Shown piece by piece: positions 1-9,106 of a DNA stretch of 64,000 bases. The notes under the pieces were generated by a model. That model was not told the origin of the DNA and made no database searches. It worked only from the letters and a program-made list of their open reading frames with translations. The position numbers and the translations under genes are program-made. The first letter of the stretch is position 1. Each line of letters opens with the position of its first letter. This DNA is from Parasphingorhabdus halotolerans (GTDB lineage Bacteria; Pseudomonadota; Alphaproteobacteria; Sphingomonadales; Sphingomonadaceae): positions 2,046,001-2,110,000 of the forward strand of contig NZ_CP051217.1 of NCBI RefSeq assembly GCF_012516475.1, in the 5' to 3' direction.

Positions 1-368
1 AGCTGCTCCGGTCGTAATAAGCCCACGGCGCAGATAAAGCCGGCCAGTGCGCGCACGGTATACGCCCCGCGACTAAAGCCGAAAAAATAGAGCTGGTCGC
101 CGTCTTCATAGTGCCGCGAGAGAAAATCGTACGCGTGGAGGATGTTTTTATCGAGCCCTGCACCCGTTGCCAGACCAAAAATACCGCGGGCCTTTTGCTT
201 GAGCGAATCCCAGCCGTTATTCGCGCCCATCGTTCCAATGCCGGGATGATAATAGACTAGCTGGCGTTGGTTTCTTTTCAGGATGCGATAGAGCTTGAGC
301 ACATTGCTCTGCGCTTCTTCTATCTCGTTACCGGTGCCGTCACAGCAAATGACAATGTTTTTAGGCAT
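1..368 (-). CDS. DUF2235 alpha/beta-hydrolase, partial (C-terminus beyond window)
   Basis: About the first 122 residues are visible; the stop lies left of position 1. The protein starts MPKNIVICCDGTGNEI, the usual DUF2235 opening, and carries GFSRGAYTVRALAG near residue 97, a GxSxG-like nucleophile elbow of an alpha/beta hydrolase. The same fold forms the catalytic half of Tle1-type phospholipase effectors of type VI secretion. No T6SS gene is in view, so a plain cytoplasmic hydrolase of unknown substrate is the safer reading. No signal peptide is seen. It follows the convergently placed rpsI terminator on the same strand. Confidence 0.8.
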   Translation of the reverse strand, partial: MPKNIVICCDGTGNEIEEAQSNVLKLYRILKRNQRQLVYYHPGIGTMGANNGWDSLKQKARGIFGLATGAGLDKNILHAYDFLSRHYEDGDQLYFFGFSRGAYTVRALAGFICAVGLLRPEQ

Positions 369-430
369 GGGCTGCTCCGGTTTGCGCGACTCCGAGATGA
401 AACCACTGTAATCCTTTCATGCGCCAAAAG

Positions 431-460
431 AAAAGGGCGGCCACACGGACCGCCCTTTTT
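431..460 (-). terminator. Rho-independent terminator after rpsI
   Basis: Ten-base arms (AAAAGGGCGG and CCGCCCTTTT) enclose a short loop. On the minus strand the stem runs into a T tract, 26 bases past the rpsI stop. The hairpin is symmetric and could work in both directions. Confidence 0.8.
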
Positions 461-485
461 GAAAACGATGGAAGAGATGGAGGCT

Positions 486-1013
486 TTAACGCTTTGAGAA
501 CTGGAAGCTCTTGCGCGCTTTCGCTTTACCATATTTCTTGCGCTCAACCTTGCGGCTATCGCGGGTCAGGAAGCCTGCCGCTTTAACCGCAGGACGAAGG
601 GCAGGTTCGAATTTGGTCAGCGCTTGCGAAATACCATGTTTCACAGCACCGGCCTGTCCGGATAGGCCGCCACCTTTTACGGTCACGTCAACATCATATT
701 GACCTTCACGCTCGGTGATGGCGAAAACCTGATTGAGGACCAGACGCAATGTCGGACGTGCAAAATAGGTAACCGAATCGCGGCCGTTGACCGTGATTTT
801 GCCTTTACCAGGTTTCAGCCAAACACGGGCAACCGCATCTTTACGGCGACCGGTCGCGTATGCGCGGCCGAATTTGTCGAGCTCCTGCTCACGCAACGGC
901 ATGGTCGATACCGGTGGTTCAACCGGTGCTTCTGCTGCATCAGCAACAGGTGCCTCAACAACGGCTGCGCCAGCGATTTCTTTCAAATCGGAGAGATCTT
1001 TTGTGTCAGCCAT
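486..1013 (-). CDS. rpsI: 30S ribosomal protein uS9
   Basis: Component of the small ribosomal subunit head; its basic C-terminal tail reaches the P-site tRNA. The family core begins near residue 48 ([18 protein letters not shown]) and the protein ends in the diagnostic basic tail [16 protein letters not shown]. At 175 aa it is longer than the roughly 130 aa of E. coli S9, because of an acidic Ala/Pro-rich N-terminal extension of about 45 residues, as is common in alphaproteobacteria. The start overlaps the rplM stop by one base (TAATG), so the two are translationally coupled. A strong terminator follows. Confidence 0.97.
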   Translation of the reverse strand: MADTKDLSDLKEIAGAAVVEAPVADAAEAPVEPPVSTMPLREQELDKFGRAYATGRRKDAVARVWLKPGKGKITVNGRDSVTYFARPTLRLVLNQVFAITEREGQYDVDVTVKGGGLSGQAGAVKHGISQALTKFEPALRPAVKAAGFLTRDSRKVERKKYGKAKARKSFQFSKR

Positions 1014-1492
1014 TATGCGCTCACCTTATTTTTACGGTTCATGGAGCCAATATCGAGTGGCTCGGGTTTCTGGCCATCATAAGGATGTTCGGTGCCAGCA
1101 AAAACATGCAAGGCGCGCATTTGCGCAAAGCCGAGCGGACCTTTTGGAATCATGCGCTCAATCGCTTTTTCGACAACCCGCTCTGGGAATTTGCCTTCCA
1201 GCACTTTTTCTGCGGTAACGCCTTTGATGCCGCCGATATAACCGGTGTGCCGGTAGTAAACCTTGTTCTTGGTCTTGTTGCCGGTAAATTTCACCTTGTC
1301 CGCGTTGATCACGATCACATGATCGCCGCAATCAACGTGCGGGGTGTAGCTTGGCTTATGCTTGCCGCGCAGGATATTGGCGACAATTGACGCCATCCGG
1401 CCAACAACCAGATCGGTGGCATCAATAATATGCCATTTCTTTTCGACGTCAGCGGGCTTAACCGACTGCGTCTGCTTGGTAATAGCCTTCAT
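1013..1492 (-). CDS. rplM: 50S ribosomal protein uL13
   Basis: Early-assembly protein of the large subunit. The 159-aa product has the L13 signatures [16 protein letters not shown] near residue 20, [16 protein letters not shown] in the middle and the [13 protein letters not shown] loop ([20 protein letters not shown]). An AAGGAG ribosome-binding site lies 7 bases before the ATG. It is the first gene of the rplM-rpsI operon, with a candidate promoter about 100 bases upstream. Confidence 0.97.
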   Translation of the reverse strand: MKAITKQTQSVKPADVEKKWHIIDATDLVVGRMASIVANILRGKHKPSYTPHVDCGDHVIVINADKVKFTGNKTKNKVYYRHTGYIGGIKGVTAEKVLEGKFPERVVEKAIERMIPKGPLGFAQMRALHVFAGTEHPYDGQKPEPLDIGSMNRKNKVSA

Positions 1493-1587
1493 CGGGCTGC
1501 TCCTTATGAGACCTTCGGGAAGAAGGCTTGATTCAAAATAACGAAAGCCGAACGATCCTTCTGCAAGGTCATCCGGCCAAGTCAGGC

Positions 1588-1617
1588 GCTATTGGCGACA
1601 AACATCGCGTGAGTCAA
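1588..1617 (-). promoter_or_regulatory. Candidate sigma-70 promoter of rplM-rpsI
   Basis: On the minus strand TTGACT (1612-1617) is followed after 18 bases by AATAGC (1588-1593). The position, about 95 bases before the rplM start, suits a ribosomal-protein operon. The -10 box is weak, so this is a tentative call. Confidence 0.45.
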
Positions 1618-1661
1618 GAGAAACTGCGGGATTGCTAACGGGTATAATAGTACCCTGTAGT

Positions 1662-2723
1662 TTAGCGGTTGGCTTGGCAACCCAATATGTGGACACCCCA
1701 AACGGTCGCCGCGATGACCAACGCTCCGACCGCCTGATGCAAGACGGCGAGGTTTATGTTCACCCCGGAAAGCACCGTTGCGATGCCGAGTAATATCTGC
1801 GTTCCGAAAGCAATGTGAATGGCAATGGATGCGGGGCGGGATATTGCTCTTATCTTGCGTGCAAGCAACACCAAGATCGCGACGACGACCCAGGCCCACC
1901 AGCGGTGGATAAAGTGGATCAGATACGGATCATTGTTGAGCGCGCTCCACATTCCGAAGGAGAAATCAATACCGCCGGGGACAAAATGGTCATTCATTAG
2001 CGGCCAAGTATTGGAGACATAACCGGCGTTGAGGCCGGCTGTATAAGCCCCGAACAGAAACTGGATGAAAACCACGCCAAAGACCAGAAGGCCGAATGGC
2101 GTAATTCGCGCAGGCGTTGGTTTGCCGTTGGCTAGCCGCCGCAAATCGAGCGCTGTCCAGACCAACGCGCCTAATATGAACAGCGCGAGCAATAAATGTG
2201 TCGCCAGCCGGAAATGGCTGACATCGGTGAGATCGGCAAGCCCGGAGCTCACCATCCACCAGCCAATGAAACCCTGCAATCCGCCAAGGGCGAGCAACGG
2301 CAGCAACCGCCAAACATAGCCTTTTGGAATGGCGCGCTTCACTGCGAACCACAGCAGCGGTAGCGCAAAAGCAAGGCCAATCACCCGTCCCAGCAGCCGG
2401 TGCACCCATTCCCAGAAATAGATGAACTTGAAATCCGCAAGAGTCATTCCTGCCGGTCCAGTGATCTCGATATATTCCGGGATCTGCTTGTATTTCTCGA
2501 ATTCAGAGAGCCAATCAGCTTCACTGAGTGGCGGCAGCGCACCGGTAATCGGTTTCCATTCCGTAATCGACAGTCCGGATTCGGTAAGCCGCGTAATCCC
2601 GCCGACAACGACCATTATGAATACCAGAAAGGCCACTGAATATAACCAGTTAGCGATAGCAATGGGTCGCACTTTGCTTTGCGTCACTGCACTATGAGCG
2701 AAGTTGGCGGATGAGTCTGTCAT
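1662..2723 (-). CDS. ctaA: Heme A synthase (COX15/CtaA)
   Basis: Oxidises the C8 methyl of heme O to a formyl group, giving heme A for cytochrome c oxidase, in the inner membrane. The 353-aa protein has about eight hydrophobic segments and the family histidines: WEWVHR (H108), SHFRLATHLLLAL in the middle, LIHFIHRWWAW, and LAVLHQAVGAL near the end. The N-terminal VVGGITRLTESGLSITEW motif is typical of the alphaproteobacterial/mitochondrial COX15 type. It is transcribed toward rplM, 169 bases from it. No ctaB or cox genes are in the window. Confidence 0.95.
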   Translation of the reverse strand: MTDSSANFAHSAVTQSKVRPIAIANWLYSVAFLVFIMVVVGGITRLTESGLSITEWKPITGALPPLSEADWLSEFEKYKQIPEYIEITGPAGMTLADFKFIYFWEWVHRLLGRVIGLAFALPLLWFAVKRAIPKGYVWRLLPLLALGGLQGFIGWWMVSSGLADLTDVSHFRLATHLLLALFILGALVWTALDLRRLANGKPTPARITPFGLLVFGVVFIQFLFGAYTAGLNAGYVSNTWPLMNDHFVPGGIDFSFGMWSALNNDPYLIHFIHRWWAWVVVAILVLLARKIRAISRPASIAIHIAFGTQILLGIATVLSGVNINLAVLHQAVGALVIAATVWGVHILGCQANR

Positions 2724-2789
2724 GGCGCGCTATGTGGTATCAAAAGCACAGATCGGCAAGAAGAAAGCACGCGTAACGGCGTTATCAAT

Positions 2790-2808
2790 AATGATATGTT
2801 GTATCTTA
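2790..2808 (+). promoter_or_regulatory. Possible Zur/Fur-family operator upstream of the MerC-type gene
   Basis: The AT-rich stretch contains GATATGTTGTATC, with GATA and TATC half-sites around five bases. Its left half resembles the GATATGTTAT half of proteobacterial Zur boxes. It lies 60-120 bases before the MerC-type gene, which is followed by a Fur-family regulator gene. The right half is degenerate, so support is weak. Confidence 0.3.
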
Positions 2809-2911
2809 ACACGATCACCCCTATAAATGTTGCAGTTAATCACTAAATCTGAACGAAACTGGAAATCGAGTCGTGTTTACGACAGCAAATCTTTGGAACA
2901 AAGATGGTCTT

Positions 2912-3280
2912 ATGGGCAAGGATGGCCTGTGGGACCGGATTGCTGTGATGATTTCCGGATTATGTCTTGTACACTGCATTTCGACGATATTATTTGTCGC
3001 GCTGCTGTCTTCAGCAGGCGGTGTGTTTCTTGATCCGCTGGTCCATGAAATCGGCATCGGTATCGCCATAGCATTGGGTATGTTCACGCTGGGCCGCGGG
3101 GTTCTGGATCATGGATATGTCATGCCAGCCGCGCTCGGCGGGCTTGGCCTTGGCATGATGATGGGCGCAATTACGCTGGGCCACGGCGGCGATCATGGCG
3201 GTGCAGAAGTGATTTACACGATGCTTGGCGTTGGTGTGCTGGCGCTGGGGCACGATCTGAATTACCGCGCTACGCATTAA
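2912..3280 (+). CDS. MerC-domain small membrane protein
   Basis: Small inner-membrane protein of the MerC family, whose founding member imports Hg(II). The protein has about four hydrophobic segments. The LCLVHCISTI motif (a Cys-x3-Cys in the first membrane segment) matches the MerC metal-binding pair, and the C-terminal half is rich in His and Gly. I prefer the ATG at 2912 (MGKDGLWDR); a GTG at 2873 would add 13 residues. No merR, merA or merT is nearby, and the next gene is a Fur/Zur regulator. A role in handling zinc or another metal is therefore at least as likely as mercury transport. Confidence 0.75.
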   Translation: MGKDGLWDRIAVMISGLCLVHCISTILFVALLSSAGGVFLDPLVHEIGIGIAIALGMFTLGRGVLDHGYVMPAALGGLGLGMMMGAITLGHGGDHGGAEVIYTMLGVGVLALGHDLNYRATH

Positions 3281-3381
3281 ATTTAACCTCAATCGCCTGG
3301 CGCTTGAGGTCCAATAAAACTCGCGAGACAAAATGGAGCCTGCCGCTTGCCCCAATCTTCAAAAACCCCTAAATACCATCC

Positions 3382-3840
3382 ATGACCAAACACGACCATC
3401 ACGAACATCACGGCGAATCTTTGGCCGACGCAGCGCGGGCCAATCTGGAACGCTCCGGCGAAAAATGGACCGATACACGAGCGGCAATTTTTGAGGCGCT
3501 GTCCGGTTTTTCGCGGCCCGCCTCCGCTTATGACATCGCGGAGCTGGTTTCGGTCGCGCGCGGCAAGCGGGTTGCACCCAATAGCGTATACCGCATCCTC
3601 GATCTGTTCGTCGCCAAAAACCTCGCGATGCGCGTGGAAAGTGCCAATGCTTATCTCGCGAACAGCCACCCCGGCTGTGAACATGATTGCATATTTCTGG
3701 TCTGCGATACCTGCGGCGAGGCGACCCATATTGATGATGATGCGCTGTCATCGCAAGTCCGCGAAGTGGCTAAAAACCAAGGCTTTAGCTCCATCCGCCC
3801 GGTCATCGAAGTGCGCGGTGTTTGCGAGAAATGTAGCTGA
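3382..3840 (+). CDS. zur: Fur-family metalloregulator, Zur-like
   Basis: DNA-binding metal-responsive repressor of 152 aa. The winged helix spans about residues 15-90 (TDTRAAIFEALSGF, NSVYRILDLF). The C-terminal half carries CDTC (C108, C111) and CEKC (C148, C151), the structural zinc site of Fur/Zur proteins. The N-terminus is His-rich (KHDHHEHH), and HPGCEHDC adds further metal ligands. It lies about 100 bases after the MerC-type gene on the same strand. Sequence alone does not separate Zur from Fur; the short dimerisation domain and the SHPGCEHDCIFLVCD block favour Zur. Confidence 0.8.
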   Translation: MTKHDHHEHHGESLADAARANLERSGEKWTDTRAAIFEALSGFSRPASAYDIAELVSVARGKRVAPNSVYRILDLFVAKNLAMRVESANAYLANSHPGCEHDCIFLVCDTCGEATHIDDDALSSQVREVAKNQGFSSIRPVIEVRGVCEKCS

Positions 3841-3972
3841 TAGCTTCAGACGCAAGCAAAGCGGTCAGCCGGTATTCAGGGCGTCCCGTAAATATGCGTT
3901 CCAATGGACAGCTTTCAATGTTCGACATCAACAGACATTCTGGTTAAAGCAGGGACAAGACAGGGAGTTTTT

Positions 3973-5898
3973 ATGGTCGGCCCCAACACACCGCTTTTGG
4001 ACACAGTCAATTATCCGGCGGATTTGCGAAAATTAAAGCCCACGCAGCTACGGCAGTTTGCCGACGAATTGCGCACGGAAGTGATAGATGCGGTCGGGCA
4101 AACCGGCGGACATCTGGGTTCCGGTCTTGGTGTTGTCGAGCTTACCGCAGCCATCCATTACGTGTTCAATACACCCGAAGACCGGCTGATCTGGGATGTC
4201 GGGCACCAATGTTATCCGCACAAGATCATCACTGGCCGCCGTGATCGCATAAGAACCTTGCGGCAGGGCGGCGGTCTTTCCGGCTTCACCAAACGCAGCG
4301 AAAGCGAATATGATCCGTTTGGCGCGGCGCACAGCTCCACCTCGATCAGCGCTGCACTAGGCTTTGCGGTGGCCAATAAAATGGCGGGCAAACCGGGCAA
4401 GGCCATTGCTGTCATCGGTGATGGCGCGATGAGCGCGGGCATGGCTTATGAAGCGATGAACAATGCCGCAGCAGCGGGAAACAGGCTCGTCGTTATTCTC
4501 AACGACAATGATATGTCGATTGCACCGCCCGTTGGGGGTCTTTCCGGCTATCTCGCGCGACTGGTGTCATCCAGCGAATATCTCGGCTTGCGCAAATTTG
4601 CGAGCAAAGTAACCGCCAAGCTCTCCCGCCGACTGCATGGCGCAACCGAAAAAGCCGAAGAATATGCACGCGGCATGGCAATGGGCGGCACCCTTTTTGA
4701 AGAACTCGGCTTCTATTATGTCGGCCCGATTGACGGCCACAATATGGACCAGCTTATTCCGGTTCTGGAAAACGTGCGTGACAATGCGCAAGGGCCGGTG
4801 CTGATCCACTGCGTTACGGAAAAAGGCAAAGGCTATAAATTTGCCGAGGAATCCGCCGATAAATATCATGGCGTGGCGAAATTCGACGTTATCTCCGGCA
4901 AGCAGGATAAAGGCCCCGGCGGCGGACCGCCAGCCTATCAGAATGTCTTTGGGGAAACGCTGGCAAAACTGGCCGATACCGACCCACGCATCTGTGCGAT
5001 CACCGCCGCGATGCCATCAGGCACCGGCGTTGACAAATTCGCCAAGGCGCATCCTGACAAAGCGTTTGATGTCGGCATTGCCGAGCAGCATGGCGTGACT
5101 TTTGCCGCCGGATTGGCCGCGCAGGGTATGCGGCCATTTTGCGCGATATATTCCACCTTCCTCCAGCGCGCCTATGATCAGGTGGTGCACGATGTTGCCA
5201 TCCAGAACCTGCCGGTTCGTTTTGCGATTGATCGGGCTGGGTTGGTCGGCGCGGATGGCGCAACCCATGCCGGTAGCTTTGATGTCACCTATCTCGCGAC
5301 CCTCCCCAACATGGTGGTGATGTCCCCAGCCGATGAGGCAGAACTGGTCCACATGACCTACACAGCAGCAGAATATGACGATGGCCCGATTGCCTTCCGC
5401 TATCCGCGCGGCAATGGCACCGGCGTTGCACTTCCCGAGGTTCCGGAAAAGCTCGAAATCGGCAAAGGCCGCCTTGTTCGCCAAGGCACTAAAGTTGCGA
5501 TTCTCTCGCTCGGAACGCGCTTGCAGGAAGCACTGAAAGCCGCCGACAAGCTGGAGGCCAAGGGCCTCAGCGCAACGGTCGCCGATTTGCGCTTTGTAAA
5601 ACCGCTCGATGATGAGCTCATCCGCAAATTGTTGATCACGCACGAAGTGGCGGTGACGGTGGAAGAAGCAGCCGTAGGCGGGCTGGGCGCGCATGTGTTG
5701 ACGATGGCATCAGACGAAGGTCTTACTGATGCTGGCCTGAAAATCCGCACGATGCGACTTCCCGATATGTTTCAGGATCAGGATAAGCCGGAGCTGCAAT
5801 ATGCTGAAGCGGGGCTGGATGCGGATGGCATTGTCGAGACGGTGCTAAAAGCGCTGCGCCATAACAGCACGAGTGTTGAGCAAGGCGCGCGGGCATAA
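3973..5898 (+). CDS. dxs: 1-deoxy-D-xylulose-5-phosphate synthase
   Basis: Thiamine-diphosphate enzyme that condenses pyruvate and glyceraldehyde 3-phosphate in the first step of the MEP isoprenoid pathway. The 641-aa length is normal. The ThDP site [16 protein letters not shown] lies about residues 151-166. The pyrimidine domain has [13 protein letters not shown], and [15 protein letters not shown] is the conserved C-terminal-half signature. I start at 3973 ([10 protein letters not shown]), which has AGGGAG 5 bases upstream; the frame is open to 3904, but that part is not family-like. It follows the zur-like gene on the same strand, with no terminator seen between them. Confidence 0.96.
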   Translation: MVGPNTPLLDTVNYPADLRKLKPTQLRQFADELRTEVIDAVGQTGGHLGSGLGVVELTAAIHYVFNTPEDRLIWDVGHQCYPHKIITGRRDRIRTLRQGGGLSGFTKRSESEYDPFGAAHSSTSISAALGFAVANKMAGKPGKAIAVIGDGAMSAGMAYEAMNNAAAAGNRLVVILNDNDMSIAPPVGGLSGYLARLVSSSEYLGLRKFASKVTAKLSRRLHGATEKAEEYARGMAMGGTLFEELGFYYVGPIDGHNMDQLIPVLENVRDNAQGPVLIHCVTEKGKGYKFAEESADKYHGVAKFDVISGKQDKGPGGGPPAYQNVFGETLAKLADTDPRICAITAAMPSGTGVDKFAKAHPDKAFDVGIAEQHGVTFAAGLAAQGMRPFCAIYSTFLQRAYDQVVHDVAIQNLPVRFAIDRAGLVGADGATHAGSFDVTYLATLPNMVVMSPADEAELVHMTYTAAEYDDGPIAFRYPRGNGTGVALPEVPEKLEIGKGRLVRQGTKVAILSLGTRLQEALKAADKLEAKGLSATVADLRFVKPLDDELIRKLLITHEVAVTVEEAAVGGLGAHVLTMASDEGLTDAGLKIRTMRLPDMFQDQDKPELQYAEAGLDADGIVETVLKALRHNSTSVEQGARA

Positions 5899-6020
5899 GA
5901 CCATGATATTTTGAAAAATATTTGCCAGCACTATCTCCTGAAATCGAGTTGATGGAACTGATGGAGGCTTGATCGGCAATTCAGCTTGCCGCAGGACATC
6001 GCAATGATTAGGCCAAACTC

Positions 6021-6704
6021 ATGCCACCAGAATTCTCCCATATCGATCACTGGATCTTTGATCTCGACAATGTCCTCTACCCTGCCGAGTGCGACCTGTT
6101 TGCGCTGATCGATATCAAGATGGGCGAATATGTCGCGCAGCTGCTGGGCTGCGATCTGATCGAAGCGCGGACCGTACAAAAATCCTATTTCCACGACCAT
6201 GGCACAACTCTGGCCGGACTGATGCATCATCATGCCATCGCGCCACAGGAATTCCTCGATTATGTCCATGATATCGACATGGACCGGCTATCGCCCTCAC
6301 CAGACCTGCGCGCGGCGATTGAAGCGCTTCCGGGCGAGAAGCTGGTTTTTACCAACGCCGACCGGCCCTATGCCGAGCGCGTGCTGGAGCGACGCGGCCT
6401 TGGCGATCTGTTCCATCAGATGCATGACATATTGGATACCGATCTGGTCCCCAAGCCGCAAACCGGCGCTTATCACAGCATGGTTGCGGCAACCGGCGTC
6501 GATCCCAAGCGATCCTTGTTTGTTGAAGATATGGCGCGCAATTTGCGTCCCGCAAAAGATTTGGGCATGACGACAATATGGGTTAATACCGGCGCGGAAT
6601 GGGCGGGCCGGGAACATGATCCCGCCTATATCGACCACGAAATATCTGAACTGGAAAGCTGGGTGACCGGCTTGCATCATCCGAAGGAAGCAAAAGCAAC
6701 ATGA
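6021..6704 (+). CDS. Pyrimidine 5'-nucleotidase, HAD superfamily (Sdt1/YjjG-like)
   Basis: HAD phosphatase predicted to dephosphorylate pyrimidine nucleoside monophosphates. The protein is 227 aa. Motif I is [10 protein letters not shown] (D14, D16), motif II is [10 protein letters not shown] with the conserved Thr/Asn, and motif III/IV is [15 protein letters not shown]. The N-terminal [15 protein letters not shown] wording is the signature of the bacterial Sdt1-like subfamily. Its stop overlaps the dapD start by four bases (ATGA), an arrangement seen repeatedly in alphaproteobacteria, so the pair is co-translated. The substrate is family knowledge, not visible here. Confidence 0.85.
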   Translation: MPPEFSHIDHWIFDLDNVLYPAECDLFALIDIKMGEYVAQLLGCDLIEARTVQKSYFHDHGTTLAGLMHHHAIAPQEFLDYVHDIDMDRLSPSPDLRAAIEALPGEKLVFTNADRPYAERVLERRGLGDLFHQMHDILDTDLVPKPQTGAYHSMVAATGVDPKRSLFVEDMARNLRPAKDLGMTTIWVNTGAEWAGREHDPAYIDHEISELESWVTGLHHPKEAKAT

Positions 6705-7537
6705 CCGCAAAACTAATGGGTATAATCGAAAAAGCGTGGGATAAGCGCGAATCCCTGAGCTTGACCTCGCAAGGCGCGGAGCGTGATGCGGTCAATGAAG
6801 CGCTCGCCATGCTTGACAATGGCACCGCGCGTGTCGCCCAAAAAAAGGACGGCGAGTGGGTGGTCAACCAGTGGCTCAAAAAAGCAGTGCTGCTCTCTTT
6901 TCGGCTCAACGACAATGAAGTGATCGAAGGGCCTGGCGGTGCGAACCACTGGGACAAGGTGCCGAGCAAGTTCAAGGGCTGGGGTGAAAACCGCTTCCGC
7001 GACGCCGGATTCCGTTCGGTTCCCGGCTCCATCGTCCGCCAGGGCGCTTTCATTGGCAAGGGCGTTGTCCTGATGCCGAGCTTCGTCAACATCGGCGCCT
7101 ATGTCGATGAGGGCAGCATGATCGACGGCTGGGCGACGGTTGGCAGTTGCGCGCAAATCGGAAAAAATGTGCATATCTCCGGCGGTGTCGGCATCGGCGG
7201 CGTGCTCGAACCTTTGCAGGCCGAACCCGTGATAATCGAAGATGGTTGCTTTATCGGGGCGCGTTCGGAAGTGGCAGAAGGCGTACGTGTCGGCGAAGGC
7301 GCGGTCCTCTCGATGGGTGTTTATCTTGGCGCGTCCACCAAGGTCGTCGACCGGCTGACGGGCAAGACATGGATTGGTGAAGTGCCGCCTTACGCCGTGG
7401 TCGTGCCAGGCACCTTGCCGCCGCGCGCCAATGTTGATGGCGAGCCGGGCCCGAGCCTCTATTGCGCGGTGATTGTCAAAACCGTTGATGCACAGACGCG
7501 ATCCAAAACCGGTATCAACGAGCTGCTGAGGGATTAA
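6701..7537 (+). CDS. dapD: Tetrahydrodipicolinate N-succinyltransferase
   Basis: Transfers succinyl from succinyl-CoA to tetrahydrodipicolinate in the succinylase branch of lysine and meso-diaminopimelate synthesis. The 278-aa length is typical. An N-terminal helical domain is followed from about residue 105 by imperfect hexapeptide repeats of a left-handed beta helix ([46 protein letters not shown]). The end [17 protein letters not shown] is conserved. It overlaps the upstream nucleotidase gene, and a repeat element follows 13 bases after the stop. dapE is not in the window. Confidence 0.96.
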   Translation: MTAKLMGIIEKAWDKRESLSLTSQGAERDAVNEALAMLDNGTARVAQKKDGEWVVNQWLKKAVLLSFRLNDNEVIEGPGGANHWDKVPSKFKGWGENRFRDAGFRSVPGSIVRQGAFIGKGVVLMPSFVNIGAYVDEGSMIDGWATVGSCAQIGKNVHISGGVGIGGVLEPLQAEPVIIEDGCFIGARSEVAEGVRVGEGAVLSMGVYLGASTKVVDRLTGKTWIGEVPPYAVVVPGTLPPRANVDGEPGPSLYCAVIVKTVDAQTRSKTGINELLRD

Positions 7538-7550
7538 ACGGGAAAGTTTC

Positions 7551-7618
7551 CGTTTGCCTTGAGCCTGTCGAAGGGTGAGTATGCGCTAACCGTCCTTCGA
7601 CAGGCTCAGGACGAACGG
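7551..7618. repeat. Sphingomonad-type inverted repeat (GACAGGCTCAGGACGAACGG family)
   Basis: A complete element with arms TTGAGCCTGTCGAAGG (7559-7574) and CCTTCGACAGGCTCAGG (7594-7610), plus the outer CGTT/AACG ends. It lies between dapD and the carotenoid oxygenase gene. The latter's ribosome-binding site GAGGATGAAGA begins right at its right edge. The hairpin may end dapD transcription or protect mRNA ends. The same family recurs near 18.4, 19.1, 22.4, 35.4, 39.0 and 55.6 kb. Confidence 0.85.
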
Positions 7619-7630
7619 AGAGGATGAAGA

Positions 7631-9094
7631 ATGGCCACACGGGCAAACGACTATACCGTCACCCTGGGGGAGAATGACCACCCTTATCGCAACGGCGCGT
7701 GGACCCCGGTGTTTGAAGAACTGGACACCGATGATCTTGAAATAATTGGCGAAATACCGGCTGATATTGACGGACTATATGTGCGCAATACCGAAAATCC
7801 GCTGCATGACAGTCTCGGTCGCTATCATCCGTTCGACGGCGACGGGATGATCCACACCATCCGTATCAAGGGCGGCAAGGCGCATTACCGGAACCGCTTC
7901 GTCCGCACCAAGGGTTTTGCGGCGGAACAGGACGAAGGCGGCCCGCTCTGGGCTGGTATCATGGGCAAACCGGGCGAATCCAAAAGGCCTGGTTGGGGCG
8001 CGCACGGCAGCGTGAAAGACAGCAGCTCCACTGATGTCGTGGTCCATGCCGGGAAAATCCTCTCAACCTTCTACCAGTGCGGCGAAGGCTATCAGCTCGA
8101 CCCCGAAACACTGGAGACATTGGGCGTTGCTGACTGGGTGCCCGAAGAGGGCATTTCCGCCCACCCCAAGGTCGATGAGAAAACCGGCGAATTGCTGTTC
8201 TTCAACTATTCTACCAAAGCGCCTTACCTCCATTATGGTGTCGTTGGACCGGATGACCAGCTCAAGCATTTCATACCCATCGAACTGCCCGGAGCGCGAC
8301 TACCGCATGATATGGCGTTTTCGGAGAACTACGCGATCTTCAATGACTGCCCGATGTTCTGGAAAGAGGACCTGATGGAGCACGGCCTGCGTATTCCGGC
8401 CTATCACGAGGATATGCCAACCCGCTTCGGGATCATACCGCGGATGGGCAAACCGGAAGAGATAAAATGGTTCGACGCCAAGCCAACCTATGTGTTGCAC
8501 TGGGCCAATGCCTTTGAGGAGGGCGATGACGTGGTGCTCGACGGTTATTTCCAGAATGATCCGGTGCCGCCGCCATTAACGGATTTTCCCTCAGGCTATG
8601 AAAGCATGGGCGCAAGCATCGACCTGCACAGCTTCAAACCCGAGTTACATCGCTGGCGGTTCAACATGAAAACCGGCGAGACCCGCGAAGAAACATTGTT
8701 CGATGAATATCCGGTGGAATTCGGGATGTTCAATCAGCAGGTCGCCGGACAGCCTTATCGCTATGCCTATAGCGTCACCGGTCATCCCGGCTGGTTCCTG
8801 TTCAACGGTCTGGTCAAACATGATCTGGAGACGAGAACAGCGGAGCGTTATTATTTTGGCGATGATCGCTTTGGATCGGAAGCGCCCTTTATTCCGCGCG
8901 CTGGAGCGGTGGACGAAGATGATGGCTATTTGATCAGCTTCATTACCGATATGAAGCTGGATCGCAGCGAGTGTATCATCGTTGACGCAAAGGATATTGC
9001 TGCGGGGCCGGTTTGCACAATCATTTTGCCGCACCGGATTTCGAGCGGCACCCATGCGACCTGGGCTTCGAGTGACCAGATAAATATGGTTTAA
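7631..9094 (+). CDS. Carotenoid cleavage oxygenase family protein
   Basis: Non-heme iron dioxygenase of the RPE65/carotenoid-cleavage family, which also includes lignostilbene dioxygenases. The 487-aa length is typical. The seven-bladed propeller's iron histidines fit GISAHPKVD (about residue 177), LPHDMAF, VLHWANAFEEGD and the C-terminal GTHATWAS. WTPVFEEL near the N-terminus and DIDGLYVRNTENPL are the usual first-blade signature. The enzyme should be cytoplasmic. No carotenoid or lignin genes flank it, so carotenoid, stilbene and other polyene substrates cannot be told apart. It is oriented head-to-head with nothing and convergent with the next gene. Confidence 0.88.
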   Translation: MATRANDYTVTLGENDHPYRNGAWTPVFEELDTDDLEIIGEIPADIDGLYVRNTENPLHDSLGRYHPFDGDGMIHTIRIKGGKAHYRNRFVRTKGFAAEQDEGGPLWAGIMGKPGESKRPGWGAHGSVKDSSSTDVVVHAGKILSTFYQCGEGYQLDPETLETLGVADWVPEEGISAHPKVDEKTGELLFFNYSTKAPYLHYGVVGPDDQLKHFIPIELPGARLPHDMAFSENYAIFNDCPMFWKEDLMEHGLRIPAYHEDMPTRFGIIPRMGKPEEIKWFDAKPTYVLHWANAFEEGDDVVLDGYFQNDPVPPPLTDFPSGYESMGASIDLHSFKPELHRWRFNMKTGETREETLFDEYPVEFGMFNQQVAGQPYRYAYSVTGHPGWFLFNGLVKHDLETRTAERYYFGDDRFGSEAPFIPRAGAVDEDDGYLISFITDMKLDRSECIIVDAKDIAAGPVCTIILPHRISSGTHATWASSDQINMV

Positions 9095-9106
9095 CTTAAC
9101 ACCCGC

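Noticed and set aside
1..368. DUF2235 gene as a type VI secretion effector
   Set aside because: No vgrG, immunity or other T6SS gene is adjacent, and the C-terminal part is outside the window.
3904..3972. Longer dxs start adding 23 residues
   Set aside because: The extra residues are not family-like, and AGGGAG stands just before the ATG at 3973.
5899..6020. Gap after dxs checked for a small RNA or terminator
   Set aside because: No stable hairpin with a T tract and no conserved RNA pattern was recognised.
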